A stretch of 64,000 nucleotides of DNA, taken from Rugalucina vietnamica. Lineage: Eukaryota; Mollusca; Bivalvia; Lucinida; Lucinidae. Location of the stretch: assembly GCA_964017185.1 (NCBI GenBank), contig OZ024873.1, forward strand, positions 47,726,760 through 47,790,759, read 5' to 3'. Shown piece by piece: positions 22,571 through 34,457 of this stretch. Positions within the stretch are counted from its first letter, which is position 1. Every line of letters begins with the position of its first letter. Under the pieces are notes generated by a model. It was given only the letters and a program-made list of their open reading frames with translations, was not told the DNA's origin and searched no databases. The translations under genes were made by a program, and so were the position numbers.

Positions 22571-23391
22571 CTGTACTCAAATATGCCTATAGACAAAGGC
22601 GCAGCCCATCTATTTCTCACAGTCCTAATGAGCAGGCGCCCAAGTATACTACAATGAGAACAGCCATCAATATACATGTATAAAGAAGGTGGACACAAAA
22701 TTCACAAGATATTACAAATAGGAGCTTTGGCACTATGAGTCAAACATCCAGTCAAAACCAACATGGAGACTATTCATAAGACATTCAAGATTGGCTTTGC
22801 AACACGAATATTAAACTTGACCATTTCGTGCCTGTAGCTCATCCCATATTGAAAACTTCGCAATATCACATCAATTCCAGCTGATCACATGACTGAGTAA
22901 TGCGACCTTTCCGGCTGACCAATGTTCTTCTCTTGATAAATGGCCGTTTTCATCTCAACTTTTACCAAAATTCCAATACTTTCATGAATAATTTAAAGAA
23001 ATGCGGTCTAACAGAATGGACATGAAATCATTTATTATAACGCTATAAGAATCTAAAAGGAATTGCATTTCAGCTTATAGATTGATTTTCTTTTCTCGTT
23101 TTTTGCGCTGTAATGTCCGAAAGACCGCAGACAAATATCTTTAACTAGGTTTGCGTTACACGGAAAAATTAAATGAAGAATTGGCAAAATATATGACTAG
23201 ACGCTAAATATTTTTGTCTTTGATAATGGGCTATAAAATGATTGGAGGTCTGGACAGATGCCCTTATCCTCGTCAATGTTTTTCTGCTTCGGATGCCGGC
23301 GTCAGATTCCTCCCCTTGACAAATTTTAAACTGGACAATGTCAGTGCAAGCATGTCAATGAGTTTCAGCTATTGTATATGTTTTACGGTTA
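22571..23391. other. unannotated DNA
   Basis: Nothing recognised. Confidence 0.4.
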
Positions 23392-23460
23392 GACGTCCCA
23401 GTCAACAATTTTTCAAGCATGTCAGGATGCAGCTATCACTGGCTGGGTATTAACTACCAC
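23392..23460 (-). mobile_element. SINE-2 tail fragment
   Basis: GACGTCCCAGTCAACAATTT, TTCAAGCATGTCAGGATGC and GCTGGGTATTAAC match the SINE-2 tail and body in reverse; the tRNA head is absent. Confidence 0.6.
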
Positions 23461-23789
23461 ATTCGTTCTAACTAGCGTACATGCTCCAATAAGCAAACAC
23501 CCTGGTCTTTTCTGAAAAACATGAACATAAGCGCACACTATTCGACTGGCCTTTTAGCATTTTAACCTATCCTTAAACCATAGATTACAATTTTGCGAAG
23601 ACTGTAACATTTAAATGACATCATCATTTACATTTTTGACATGGTTGTGTCAGAAGTCTGTCTGTTGTTTTCATTAGTAGTGTGCTCTAATTAGAACGAT
23701 ATTCTGTTACCTTAACTTTAAGTTACTTTGCAAAGTTAAGCACACATGCGCTTATTAGAAAGAATATGTTAAGTACTTTTTTGGACTTA

Positions 23790-23885
23790 ATATGTCTTGC
23801 TCAATGCCACTACCTTGTGCCACTCCGACAAAATCCTGACCACTCAATCCGGAGTCTAACACTTTAACCACTAGGCCAACTGCTG
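23790..23885 (-). mobile_element. tRNA-like SINE head (reverse)
   Basis: On the minus strand, TTGGCCTAGTGGTTAAAGTG resembles an A-box region, followed by TTAGACTCCGGATTGAGTGG and a weak B-box. A tRNA-derived retroposon head is likely; it cannot be placed in a family. Confidence 0.45.
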
Positions 23886-24197
23886 GCTTTCCTCATAAGT
23901 TGAATTCCTTCCAAAATTTTGGGAATTCATATTTTCAGCAATTTCTGGGTGTCAAATGATAGCATATTCTCTATATCCAAATTATAAATGTTATATAACG
24001 TACCGGAGAATCTGTTCAGGCTGCACAAACTTCCTCTTTCCTGTCAAAACTCTGTAAGGACAGTCACCCTTTCTTTACACAACCAACCACTGCTGAAATA
24101 TCAAAGGAGAAAAATAGAATTAAATCAACTGAAAATTTGCTGAAAATTCTCAGATATGTTCAAATGAAAGCACAGTAAGAACAAACGGTGGCCAGAT

Positions 24198-25587
24198 TGT
24201 TGATCTTGGACAATGCATTGGTTGCTCTTGGACCATGCACTGGTTGCCCTATGGACCATGCATTGTTTGCCCTATGGACCATGTATTGGTCGCTCTTGGA
24301 CCATGCATTGGTTGCTCTTGGACCATGCATCAGTTGCTCTTGGACAATATATTGGTTGTTCTAGGACAGTGCATTGGTTGCCCTATGGCTCAGGCACTGG
24401 TTGCTCTTGGACCATGCATTGGTGGCTCTTGGACAATGCACTGGTTGCTCTTGGACCATGCATTGGTTGCTCTTGGACAATGCATTGGTTGTTCTTGGAT
24501 AATGCATTGGTTGCTCTTGGACCATGCATTGTTTGCTCTTGGACCATGCATTGTTTGCCCTTGCACCATGTATTGTTTGCTCTTGGACCATGCACTGGTT
24601 GCTCTTGGACCTTGCATTGGTGGCTCTTGGACAATGCATTGGTTGCTCTTGGACCATGCATTGGTTGCTCTTGGACAATGCATTGGTTGTTCTTGAACCA
24701 TGCATTGTTTGCTCTTGGACCATGCATTGTTTGCCCTTGCACCATGTATTGTTTGCCCTTGGACCATGCATTGGTTGCTCTTGAACCATGCATTGGTTGC
24801 TCTTGAACCATGCATCAGCTGCTCTGGGACAATGCATTGTTTGTTCTTGGACAATGCATTGGTTGCCCTATGGCTCATGCACTGGTTGCTCTTGGACAAT
24901 GCATTGGTTGCTCTTGGACAATGCATTGGTTGCTCTTGGACCATGCATTGGTTGTTCTTGGACAATGCATTGGTTGTTCTTGGACAATGCATTGGTTGCT
25001 CTTGGACCATGCATTGTTTGCTCTTAGACCATGCATTGTTTGCCCTTGGACCATGCATTGTCTGCTCTTGGACCATGTATTGGTTGCTCATGGACCATTC
25101 ATTGGTTGCTCTTGGACAATGCATTGGTTGCCCTGTGGAAAATGCATTGTTTGCCTTTGGACCATGCATTGTTTGCCCTTGGACCATGCATTGGTTGCCC
25201 TATGGACCATTTGTTGCTCTTGGACCATGCATCAGTTGCTCTTGGATAATGCATTGGTCGTTCTTGGACAATGCATTGGTTGCTCTTGGGCCATGCATTG
25301 TTTAAACTCGGACCATGCATTGGTTGCTTTTGGACCATACATCTGTTGCTCTTGGGCCATGCATTGGTTGCTCTTGGACCATGCATTGGCTGCTCTCAGA
25401 CCATGTATTGGTTGCTCTTGGACCATCCATTGGTTACTCTTGGACCATCCATTAGTTGCTCTTGGACCATCCACTGGTTGCTCTCGGACCATGCATTGGT
25501 TGCTCTCAGACCATCCATTGGTTGCTCTAGGACCATGCATTGGTTGCTCTCGAACCATGAACTGGTTGTTATGTCAGACCATGAATT
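24198..25587 (+). repeat. 22-bp minisatellite, about 60 units
   Basis: Unit TTGGTTGCTCTTGGAC plus CATGCA (22 bp), with variants GACAATGCA, GCCCTATGGACC and TTTGCCC. Because 22 is not a multiple of 3, each frame reads all three phases of the unit. As the unit has few stops, several frames stay open on both strands (up to about 265 codons). I treat these frames as artefacts of the repeat. The array decays at its right end (TTCATTGG, ATCCATTGG). Confidence 0.95.
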
Positions 25588-25644
25588 ACACTTGCTGACT
25601 TACTAAGCACTGTTGCTGTCTCCCTAAAATATGGTCATATGGAT

Positions 25645-25878
25645 TTTTTTTTTTTTTAATTCATAAAACAATTATGTCAGCTCATATGAGACGGTCCAAT
25701 CAGTAGGTGGGCGGAAAATGGGCGAACCCCGAGAAACACCACCTGGCACACCCGCAAGCAGAACTTGGCTTGTCTCACATGTGGCCAAAGCGGGGCTCGA
25801 ACCAACACCAGACACAGCTGTGAGATGATCAAGTGATTAAGAAACAGCGCTCTTAACCGCTCGGCCACGGGGGCCGCC
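25645..25878 (-). mobile_element. SINE-D copy 3, complete with tRNA head
   Basis: On the minus strand this runs from a tRNA-like head with A-box GTGGCCGAGCGGTTAAGAGC and B-box GGTTCGAGCCCCGC, through GACAAGCCAAGTTCTGCTTG and GGTGGTGTTTCTCGGGGTTC, to CTCATATGAGCTGACATAAT and an A-rich tail. The tail appears as the T-run at 25647-25659. The head resembles a type II (Ser/Leu-like) tRNA. It marks the family as a Pol III-transcribed, LINE-mobilised SINE. Confidence 0.85.
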
Positions 25879-26509
25879 CCTATGGAAGTGAAGACTCAGA
25901 TATTAAAGACAATGGGGGGAACGTCGGTCATCATCTGCCACATCATTTCACATTCTATTCTTGGCAGATAGTCTAGTGGAGCAGTCTGATTTAGGTCTAT
26001 GCTTGCATTTGTCTCCAGTACAGCAATAACGCTGGAAATTATTTAGAATAGTTACAGCACTTTTTGTCCATCCAAAAACTTAGGTCTTTTTTAATTCTGG
26101 CCATTTCCATCAATTCTTGACACATGGCAGGAAACTACAAATTTCTAGATAGCAGAAATAATGAAAATTTATTTATCATGGAACTTTGGTTCTATGGTCA
26201 GCTGGTAACCATGGCAACCAATGCAGGCAGAACAATTTTAATCATTGCTGGAAATTGACTGAAAATTGACAAATAATGGTCTGCCAGTAATTGCTCTTAT
26301 AATTAAATATCCAAACTTTTCAACTATTCAAAGCTACATGAGTTGCCAAGCAACAAAAATAATTGGAATAACAGATCCTATTGAAAAGCTCTAATAAATA
26401 ATAACTGTAAAACCATCTTTGTTGTTTGCTTTTGATTTCACAGCAATTTGAAAATTGATAAGTTCATACAAAGTTCTATGCATTATGAGGAAGTTGTTTA
26501 TGAACATCA
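25879..26509. other. unannotated DNA
   Basis: No recognised repeat or exon. Confidence 0.45.
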
Positions 26510-26882
26510 TGCAAACATATCCATGCCAAGAAATCCCCCTTGTATACCACTTTTACGAGTAAAAAGGGGGTTAAATTTTGTTTTATTTTTGCTCCAAAAT
26601 ATCGATTGTGGCTACTCATAAGATCCACCTCGCTCAGAGGCAGTTCTAATATGTACCCACAATCAATGTTTTGAAAAATGATGTAAAAATTTCAAAACCT
26701 TCCAAATGAAATATTCAATTTTTCAAGCACATTTTGAGTGTCACGACTAATGTAAAAGTCTCATAAAATTGAGGCAATGTCTCAACATGACCATTGCTTT
26801 TGACTTGGACGTAAAGCATCAATTCAAAAACCAGCTGAAAAAAAAATCTGTGTATACAAATTGCATGGGCGTGTTTTCATAT
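26510..26882 (+). mobile_element. MITE-B copy 1 (old, interrupted)
   Basis: Diverged left end (CATGCAAACATATCCATGCC), AATCCCCCTTGTATACC, and a central inverted repeat (CCAAAATATCGATTGTGG / CCCACAATCAATGTTTTG) with eroded arms. After about 26715 comes about 110 bp of foreign sequence, then the right end CCAGCTGAAAAAAAAATCTG, ATTGCATGGGCGTGTTTTC. Confidence 0.6.
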
Positions 26883-26994
26883 TGAATAAAATTGCTTTGA
26901 GGCTGGAGATTCCTGAAAGTGCAGGCATTCTCTGGTGTTTCTGGAATATTGTTTGCTTGTTTAGACTTCAGTTTAGAGTACAAGGATACATTTT

Positions 26995-27237
26995 GAGCCG
27001 CGTCATAAGAAAACCAAATTTTCAACTATACGAAAACTAAGGCGCAGATCAGCTGTGCAGTAATTGCACAGCTAATCAGCATCTTTGTTTTCGCTACACG
27101 GATATAAATAGTACAATTCTTCTACTTTCTAAATCCAAAATTTCCAGCCTCTAGCCATCTCCTGTGCTTGTACAGCTTGGTTTGTGTCAGACCTGTTTGG
27201 AAAAATCCTGAAGCCTGGTTTTTACATGTTGCGGCTC
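26995..27237 (+). mobile_element. MITE-A copy 6
   Basis: GAGCCGCGTCATAAGAAAAC left, TTACATGTTGCGGCTC right. Hairpin of the CTGTGCAG / TTGCACAG type, with full long arm. Confidence 0.85.
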
Positions 27238-27472
27238 ATTTGAGATGGAAAATCCATCTGATTTCTGCACATAAACCTGTTGACATCATAAAGAATATAT
27301 CAGAAAATCTGCTTTTAACTAGTTCATATACAAAAACCACAGTTTGCCATAATAAAACCTCAGTGTGCAACTTCTTGGGTTTAAAACCTTCTGCCTATGA
27401 GAAGTGTCCCCAAGCAAGACACTTAATACCCACACACACACCCTAACTACTGGTAGAACTTTGTCCCTATAT

Positions 27473-28102
27473 CAGCTGGGGATAATTCTCAAATATGGAG
27501 ACAATCTCCATATCGGGGGACTGTCTCCGTTTTAAGGAGACAAGTTATGTTAAAAAATAGCTACATCCCCAAAAATTAGATGTCCCTCGATCGGGAGAAT
27601 GTCTCCCGTTTTGGAGACTAAACATGTCTCCGATTCGGGGGACATTCTCCCCATCGGGAGACAGTATGGAAAAATACGATATTTTAGGCATTTTCAGACT
27701 GTCTTGCGCATTTTATTGCGAAAAAGCGCATGTTAAAACAAGTTGGGAAGACACCAGTCCATCAAGACCTAAATTTAATCCGTTGCATCAAAAAAATTCA
27801 CCGTTGCGATTAGTACAGAGATGCGGGACAGATCCTGGTATAGTCGATAGATTAAAAACTTGGAAGAATTGTTTATTTTCTTTGAGATTTTATCATTAAG
27901 CATGGTTACTTTTACGATAAATTTTCAAGCAGAAGGTACAAACTTTAATCTGAAACTTTTTATTCAGGTCATTTCCTGTCTCCCGATCGGGGGGGACAAA
28001 ATTTAAACACATCGTTTATAAATTGATAAAAATGCATTAGACTCTATGGCAGTGTCTCCCGATCGAGAGAATGTCTCCATTTTTGAGAATTATCCCCAGC
28101 TG
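27473..28102. mobile_element. MITE-J, 630 bp, TATAT target duplication
   Basis: Inverted ends CAGCTGGGGATAATTCTC and GAGAATTATCCCCAGCTG, extending inward through a GGAGACA block to about 30 bp. TATAT flanks both sides (27468-27472 and 28103-28107). Both subterminal regions repeat GTCTCC / GGAGAC and CGATCGGGAGA motifs, some forming perfect TCTCCCGATCGGGAGA-like palindromes. Only one copy is present here. The class is unknown. Confidence 0.8.
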
Positions 28103-28399
28103 TATATGAAAATACCATTATTGACTGGGACGTTCATCTCTCATGTAAGTAAAGGTTTGTTGTTTTTTTTGACAAGTTGTCAATGTTAACAAACTTAGCA
28201 GCCCTGTAAACATTTTTTCAGCCATGCTAACCACAGTTCAATAGATGGCATTGATATTTGTGTCTCACGCAGCAACACAACATGACAGCTTTGGCAAAAA
28301 TAAAGATTTGAATGACAGACCAATCTGACGCTACCACCACTGGGCTACGTTTAGGTCATTTTTGGCCATGGTTTAACTGTTTGTGTGTGTGGGGGGGGG

Positions 28400-28490
28400 G
28401 GGGGGGACCACAGTCTGGGACTGATCCCACAACCCCTGTTTTACAAGGCAAGCTAATAACCCCTTTGCCATAGAGGCTTCTATGGTTTAA
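28400..28490 (-). mobile_element. tRNA-like SINE head (reverse)
   Basis: On the minus strand, CTATGGCAAAGGGGTTATTA and CTTGTAAAACAGGGG with GGGATCAGTCCC looks like a degenerate tRNA-derived head. It adjoins a TG/poly-G tract at about 28380-28406. Confidence 0.4.
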
Positions 28491-28527
28491 CTGCAAGCAT
28501 AATGTCTAACCATCCTAAGCAAAGCGT

Positions 28528-28820
28528 GCATGTATAGTGCAAATACTTTGACCGTGCCGTTTGATCTCGGACAAATAAATATTAAAATTTGTTGATCAGA
28601 CTGCTTAAATAAGTATGTTTTCAATCATGGGACTCCTTGATGATAAACCAATAATAGTATGCCCACCTGCTTCACATGGCGCTGGAAAAATAAAATGTGT
28701 AAAACCAGGTGGCAAATGAGCCACCTGGTAAAACAAATATGTTGCCCTTTTTCTAGTGTTTACAAAAACTTTGTCACGAGGTCAACCGTCAGCGTCAAAG
28801 TATTTGCACTATACATACAT
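28528..28820. mobile_element. MITE-S, about 295 bp
   Basis: Ends TGCATGTATAGTGCAAATAC and GTATTTGCACTATACATACA are inverse complements over about 26 bp (one or two mismatches). A perfect 10-bp hairpin (ACCAGGTGGC / GCCACCTGGT, 28704-28729) lies inside. Target duplication not resolved. Confidence 0.7.
28704..28729. repeat. perfect hairpin inside MITE-S
   Basis: ACCAGGTGGC, loop AAATGA, GCCACCTGGT. Confidence 0.9.
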
Positions 28821-29026
28821 GACTTATCTCTGTTAATGAAGAAAATATTGATTTCAACTTCATTAAAAAAACTGAACAGAGTTGTATTATTTTATTTTCA
28901 ATGCATTTTTAATTACAATCGATTTTAAGCTTCATAATTCTAATTTTAAAACCAGCTGTTACCTTTGAGCTGTGACATGAAATACCCTACCTTTCAAGCC
29001 ATGTTCGACTTAAGACCAGGATATTT

Positions 29027-29105
29027 TATGGCCACAGAAGAAAGCTACATGCAGAAACTTGAAATTTTGGATTGAGACAGATAAGGAACTTTACATGCTA
29101 CATGT
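29027..29105 (-). mobile_element. MITE-A remnant
   Basis: GGCCACAGAAGAAAGC, CTTGAAATTTTGGATTGAG, TAAGGAACTTTACATG resemble the reversed MITE-A long arm (CACAGAAG, GAAATTTGGATTTA, GAATTGTACTA). The hairpin and both ends are gone, and MITE-B copy 2 follows immediately. Confidence 0.45.
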
Positions 29106-29366
29106 CATTACGAAAACATGCCCATGCAATATGTAAAAATGAAAATTTTCACTAGAATTTTTTTTTATATTTTTCTTATTTTTGCTCAAAACATAAATTG
29201 TGGGTACACGTTAAAACCGCCTCGCTGAGGCGGTTCTAACGAGTACCCACAATCTATGTTTTGGAGCAAAAATAAAAAAAATAGGTATACCCCTGCATAC
29301 CCCAGTTTCTCTATATAAAAGTGGGGTTCACGGGGGTAAACCTTACAGGGTTATGTTTTCCTGATG
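29106..29366 (-). mobile_element. MITE-B copy 2 (complete, reverse)
   Basis: Ends CATTACGAAAACATGCCCAT and ATGTTTTCCTGATG. Central inverted repeat with ATTGTGGGTAC, AACCGCCTCGCTGAGGCGGTT and GTACCCACAAT; then CCCCTGCATACCCCAGTTTC and AAAAGTGGGG. Reversed relative to the 60-64 kb copies. Confidence 0.85.
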
Positions 29367-29492
29367 CATGCATGTATGCATTAAATAGAACATCATTATT
29401 ATGCAGCTTTAAACATGCTATAAAAATAATTTTGATCATCCTTAATTTTCCTAGTTAATGTTTTACATCCCACCAACAGCTAAAGGTCATAT

Positions 29493-29726
29493 GAGCCACC
29501 CCATGGGAAAACCAACAATCTGCATAGGCGAAAACAAAGGCGCAGATCAGCTTCGCGGTAACCGCGAAGCTGATCAGCGCCTTTGTTTTCGCTACTCGGA
29601 TAGTACAATTCCTCCCCTACTTAACTCCAAAATTTCAAGCTTCTAGCCTGCTTCTGTAGCTGTACAGGCCGGTTTGTGTCGGACCTGTTCGGAAACCACA
29701 TTGTTGGGTTTCCCACGAGGCGGCTC
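29493..29726 (+). mobile_element. MITE-A copy 7 (complete)
   Basis: GAGCCACCCCATGGGAAAAC left, GGGTTTCCCACGAGGCGGCTC right. Perfect hairpin of the CTTCGCGG / CCGCGAAG type. Confidence 0.9.
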
Positions 29727-30499
29727 AATTATAGAGGTAGGACCCTCTTCACAAGACTGGTGGGGTAGTGGCTATACCACTACTCATCATGCAGGTTGAA
29801 ACCGATTCTGAGGAAAAGTTTAATAGTCCAGTTGCCAAACATGGATTTGGCCTGTGACCTGGAAATGTGTGCCGCATAAAATGTTTTTATGGATTTCACT
29901 TCTTGATACCTTTCAGATGAAGAATCCGAGTGATGCCACCTTGGCATCATTGAGCATTTTAAAATATTCAAAATGGCCGACAAATGGCGGAAAATATTGC
30001 AAAAATCAACATATTACATGTATAGGAAGCAAAAAGCTCACTTCTCTTGTTGTCCTTACCGTCTTCTTCTGGTTCATCAGACCATGTCCGTTCAAAAACT
30101 GCATCATGAATTGTTTGAACAAATTAAACTTCAAGATGGCGTCCAAGACGCTTGATCTAAACAAGAAAGCAGCATATACACCATGTTTTGTGTTTTAAAG
30201 GCTCATTTTATCTTCTTATTAACATAAACACCATAATTTAGTTTTGTTCAAGTTTTGACCATCCAATCATAACAAAAAGGCAAGATGGTGACCAAGATGG
30301 CCGTCAAAATGATAATATAGAGAACTCAGTCTCTGATAAATACAGCATTCAAGTGCTGCGTATAACTCTCCTGTTTTTGAATTGTTCACTTTATTTTGTT
30401 AACAGTTCAAGTTAGAGTTTAGTTTTGACCCAACATGAATACACTGATGCAAGATTGGTCAACATGGTCGCCTTAAGCTTAATGGAAAATGGCCTCTGT

Positions 30500-32520
30500 T
30501 TAAAAAAGCTCATCTAAATGTATATTTGTTAAGTTTTAAGTAAGCAGAACAAACAGAAGGATGCAAATCTACATCATATAATGAAAGATAGAATACGCAT
30601 TTTATTTTAAAACCGAGATTAGGTATTCGTCTGTGTAATTACCATTGTAATAATTAGCAAAGTCATCAGCTATATTGTTCAACTATGGCATCAATTGTTT
30701 CTTGAATGGCATTTGTTAAACACTGTACAGGCTAATTGATTTATGAAGCACCTATATTTTGACGATGAGCATAGTTGTTCAGAAGCATACCCACAGCAAA
30801 TCATTCTACTTGAAGTATGTTGTCTGTTGCTGGAGCAACACTGTCGGCTGTTGTAATTGGCGCAAGCGCACAGAACCCTTCAACATTATTTCGACCACCT
30901 GACTTAAGTTGGATATACTCACCCTTGACCAAGCATGGATTATCAAATGAACGTCGGGAAATGTGCTGCTTTCACATTGTTCTGGTAAACGACTGTGTAT
31001 AGGTGATTATATGCATTAAGCTTGTGGTGTTTATTAGCTTGTTTACCAATTTTAAATTAAACCACAAATCTTACAGAAATAGTTCTACGTTGCTGATATA
31101 ACATCCTGCAAATGCAATAATTTCCCTGATATTATCTGGTAAAGACTTAATCAGTTCAAGCTTTTCAGGTATGAAACCCTTTGACATTGATTTCAGACAG
31201 GACTGCAAGAAGGAAGGGGGCTACGGTTTGGTGTTTTACGACTTGACCCAATATTTACGGTCCTTCAAATGTCCCTTTTATATGGCCCATCCCCTTTCAC
31301 ATTAATGTTTTCTCTGCTCTTAAAGGGACTTTGTTTTACTCTTTTCGGTTTACATTGATTGTAGAAATGTAATCTTTAGCAATACATAGACGTTCGTGTA
31401 TGATGCTTACACATTGTCTACAATGGTTCAAAACCATCTCACTTCTTGTTACTGTTACACTATGTCTCGCCTGAGTAGAGTTAGCATTATGTCCGAACAC
31501 GATCAGCGAGTGTGCTTTTGATCAGTCCGTAGCATAACAGCCCCTCTTCAATGTGAGATGGTCACATGAACAATCGTGAAATACCGAATTTATTGTGTCT
31601 TTTCAACAGTGGTTTTAAAGATGTCATTTGCTGAGAAGTTCGAATAAATTGAGAGATGCTAGCGCTTCTTGTAAAACCTTTTGTCTTGTCGGAGAAGTTT
31701 TGGTAATGCTTTTAATGCTACTGTCATAGTAACAATGGGTCGTCCACAGAATAGCACAGCTCATCGGTGATGACTGTATCAGGCCAGTGCAATGTATGTG
31801 GATTTCTCAACTAGTACATTTTGCTTCCAAACAAATTGTGTGTTCGCGGTAAGCAAAACTCATTTAAGTAAGAGCCACGAACGCATTTGAAGCAAAAATT
31901 ATTTATTCAAGTCTCTTCCAGGTAGATTGACCTTGCCCTGGTATACCCTCAGGAGTTGGCTCCCAGCATTCTCCAATGTTGAGGCAGTGGGGACAAGAGG
32001 AGCCATAGAAGTGATCAAGCGATCATCGTTTGGAAACTTTCCAGCCAAAAATTTCAAAGTCCTCCATCAACTTAAATCCATGCGCTAAGAAGACTGGGTC
32101 AAGGTTTACATATGTGCTTATTTGAAATGTGATAACAGCATATTGTATATAATGTCGCCAATATTCCGAGTTTAAACTTTTTTCTGTTCTTAGCATTAGC
32201 GTCAGTTTGATTCTTCCTTTCTTCTTTGTGAACCAGCTTTATCTGCGTTTCTGTCTTTTACATCCTTTCCAAATATGCTACAGACATATAGACCAAGAGC
32301 CTAGCATTTTATAACTCTATTGAAGGATTCACAAAATTATCTTTTAAAGGAAAAAATACAGTCCTCTTTTCTTCTTCCTTATATTTAAACAGTAAATGTT
32401 ACGAGTACTTTCATTAAGTGGTGTAGATTGATTTGCTTTCCCCCTCTGTTCTACCTTAATTTGTACCACTTACACTAAAATGATGTTTTTATCACTGAAA
32501 TTCTCAGTGTATTATAATTT
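30500..32520. other. centre of element K, nothing recognised
   Basis: Two kilobases between the inverted arms. No long open frame, no transposase motif, no known repeat. Confidence 0.45.
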
Positions 32521-32589
32521 TGTAGGACACATATGCCCCAGTATAATTTTGCAGTGTCAAAACAAAACATAAACATTCAATGCAAGTCA

Positions 32590-33300
32590 TTCAGTATTTG
32601 CAGCACTGAAGTGCTGCTATAGCCAGATAAGATTTAAGTCTGAGTATGGTGGTCATATTGGCCAACATCTTATTTTATTGTTATAATGTTGGGTCAAATA
32701 TAATACAAAACACTTCATTTGGCAACATAATTTGAACATTTGAATTACAAAACATTCAACAAATGCAGCACTGGAATGCGGATTCACTAAGAAATTATGT
32801 ACTCATATATAATGATTATTGCGACCATCTTTGCCACCATCTTGGCTCATTTTCATAATGTGTAAACAATAAATAATGCTGTTCACAACATTATTTGAGC
32901 ATTTCAAACGCATAACATTTGGTATATGCAGCACAGGAATGTGTTTTAATCAGAGAACACAATCTTTTACATTATAATTATGGCGGCAATTTTGGTCGCC
33001 ATCTATTTTTGTTGTTATGATGTGGGGTCATAACTGAAAACCAGACACTTAAGTATTATATGTACAACAAAAATGGACTTTCAAGCACAAGACACTGTTT
33101 TTATGCAGCACTTGAATGCCGTTTTATTATGAAAATATTGCTTTTAGTACGATTGTGACAGCCATCTTGTCCGCCATCTTGTCTCATAATAATAACATGG
33201 GGGTCAAAACTTATAATTATCTTTTTAATATTGTTTACAGCATAAAATGGGCATTTTAAATGCAGAGAAAGAGTATATTAAACCCTGGGGTGCTGTTTTC
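32590..33300 (-). repeat. about 170-bp tandem sub-repeats of element K
   Basis: Four to five diverged units, each with GCAGCAC.TGAATG, an AT-rich stretch, paired CCATCTTG / GCCATCTTG motifs and GGGTCAAA. The unit length is close to that of the F cores, although the sequence is different. Confidence 0.6.
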
Positions 33301-34054
33301 TTGTTTAAGGCGACCATCTTGGACGCCATCTTGATTTTTCCAAAATGCTCAATGATGCCAGGGTGGCATCATGCAGTTTCTGAACTAGCATGGCCCAGTG
33401 AACTGGAAACCACAATAAAATTTCATGCGGCACCATCTTCGAGGTTATGCTGATGGCTACTAGACTATAAGCCAGTTAAAAGCAATGAATTGTGAAGTTC
33501 TGAAATTAATAAATAAAATTAATGTTATAAAACATCAAAAGCTGTTTAATTTCAGTTCTACAATAACGATTCCTGGAGGTCTGCCATGCTAATCTGAAGC
33601 TGCAAATACCTGTAAAATTTTGTTCAGCTTCAAACAAACTTTTCATATTTTATTCAATCAGAAAGAAAAAAGCTTTTGTTCATACTCCTCATTTTTGCAT
33701 ACTGTTGAAATTAAACATTTGGATGGGAATCCAAAACTACCTGAGAACCATTATGGGCATGTATGGCTCACCTGAGAGATGAACAACTCCCATAAGCTGT
33801 TTCATCTGATTAAAGGTCACCTTTTTGAAAATGAAACCTGTTACACTGATTTATGTGGTTGATTTTGAAAAGATGTTCAGAAAAGTGTGTACATATGTCA
33901 GCAAAAAGTCACCCTCAAGACCTTTATCACTGAAAACTTGTCTCTTCATCTTAATGAAGACTTGTTTCTTCACCTTTTCTTCGAGCCTGTAATGGCACTG
34001 TGGGTTAAATCCCAGGATTCTCCACAGACTTTTACATGAATCATGCCTTTACAT

Positions 34055-34221
34055 CATCAAGATAACATGTCAAAGAAAAGTATACCCCCTTGAACCCCAA
34101 TTTTATATGGTTAAACGGTGGTTTACAGGGGAATACCTATTTTTCTTATTTTTGATCCAAAACTGGAATTTTTCAATTTTACAGCTCTAAAAATTGCTGT
34201 AAACTGCATGGGCACAGATGC
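34055..34221 (+). mobile_element. MITE-B copy 3 (central hairpin lost)
   Basis: CATCAAGATAACATGTC, TATACCCCCTTGAACCCC, AATACCTATTTTTCTTATTT then TTGATCCAAAAC, then a direct jump to AATTTTTCAATTTTACAGCTC and CTGCATGGGCAC. The inverted-repeat centre is deleted. Confidence 0.65.
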
Positions 34222-34228
34222 ATGCTTT

Positions 34229-34457
34229 TTAACTCTTTTAAGCCTGGCGTCCTTTTTGTGGGACATAGGTAAACAGTATAGCCCCAGATGTGACGCCGCA
34301 GTATGCGGCGTCCCATCTGGGGCTATTCTGTTTGCTTAGAGAAATTTCATCGAAAAAAGAGATAGAAAATTAAAATTACACCTAAAGCCCCTAAAAACGA
34401 AAGTGGACTCACCCAAATGATAATGATGGGAAAATCCATTCGTCAAATATGGGTTAA
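34229..34457 (-). mobile_element. MITE-C copy 3 (complete, TTAA flanks)
   Basis: TTAACTCTTTTAAGCCTGGC left and CGTCAAATATGGGTTAA right. Hairpin AGATGTGACGCCGC / GCGGCGTCCCATCT is near perfect. TTAA at both ends supports a piggyBac-type target. Confidence 0.85.

Larger units (their letters stand above)
29822..33470. mobile_element. 3.65 kb foldback element K with tandem sub-repeats
   Basis: Left (AATAGTCCAGTTGCCA, CCGCATAAAATG, GATGCCACCTTGGCATCATT then GAGCATTTT) and right (read inversely: ATAGTCTAGTAGCCA, CCGCATGAAATTT, GATGCCACCCTGGCATCATT then GAGCATTTT) match over about 100 bp or more. Inside, both arms carry CCATCTTG / CAAGATGG motifs and GCAGCACTTGAATGC units, forward on the right (32601, 32766, 32929, 33106; spacing about 163-177 bp) and inverted on the left (about 30343). 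The centre (30500-32520) is low-copy here, with no recognised transposase. Probably a non-autonomous foldback DNA transposon. Confidence 0.6.

Noticed and set aside
24213-25606. Overlapping long open frames on both strands (142-265 codons)
   Set aside because: All are translations of the 22-bp minisatellite; openness follows from the repeat period.
28704-28729. Intrinsic transcription terminator
   Set aside because: A perfect hairpin, but the setting is eukaryotic and it lies in the middle of a MITE without a gene upstream.
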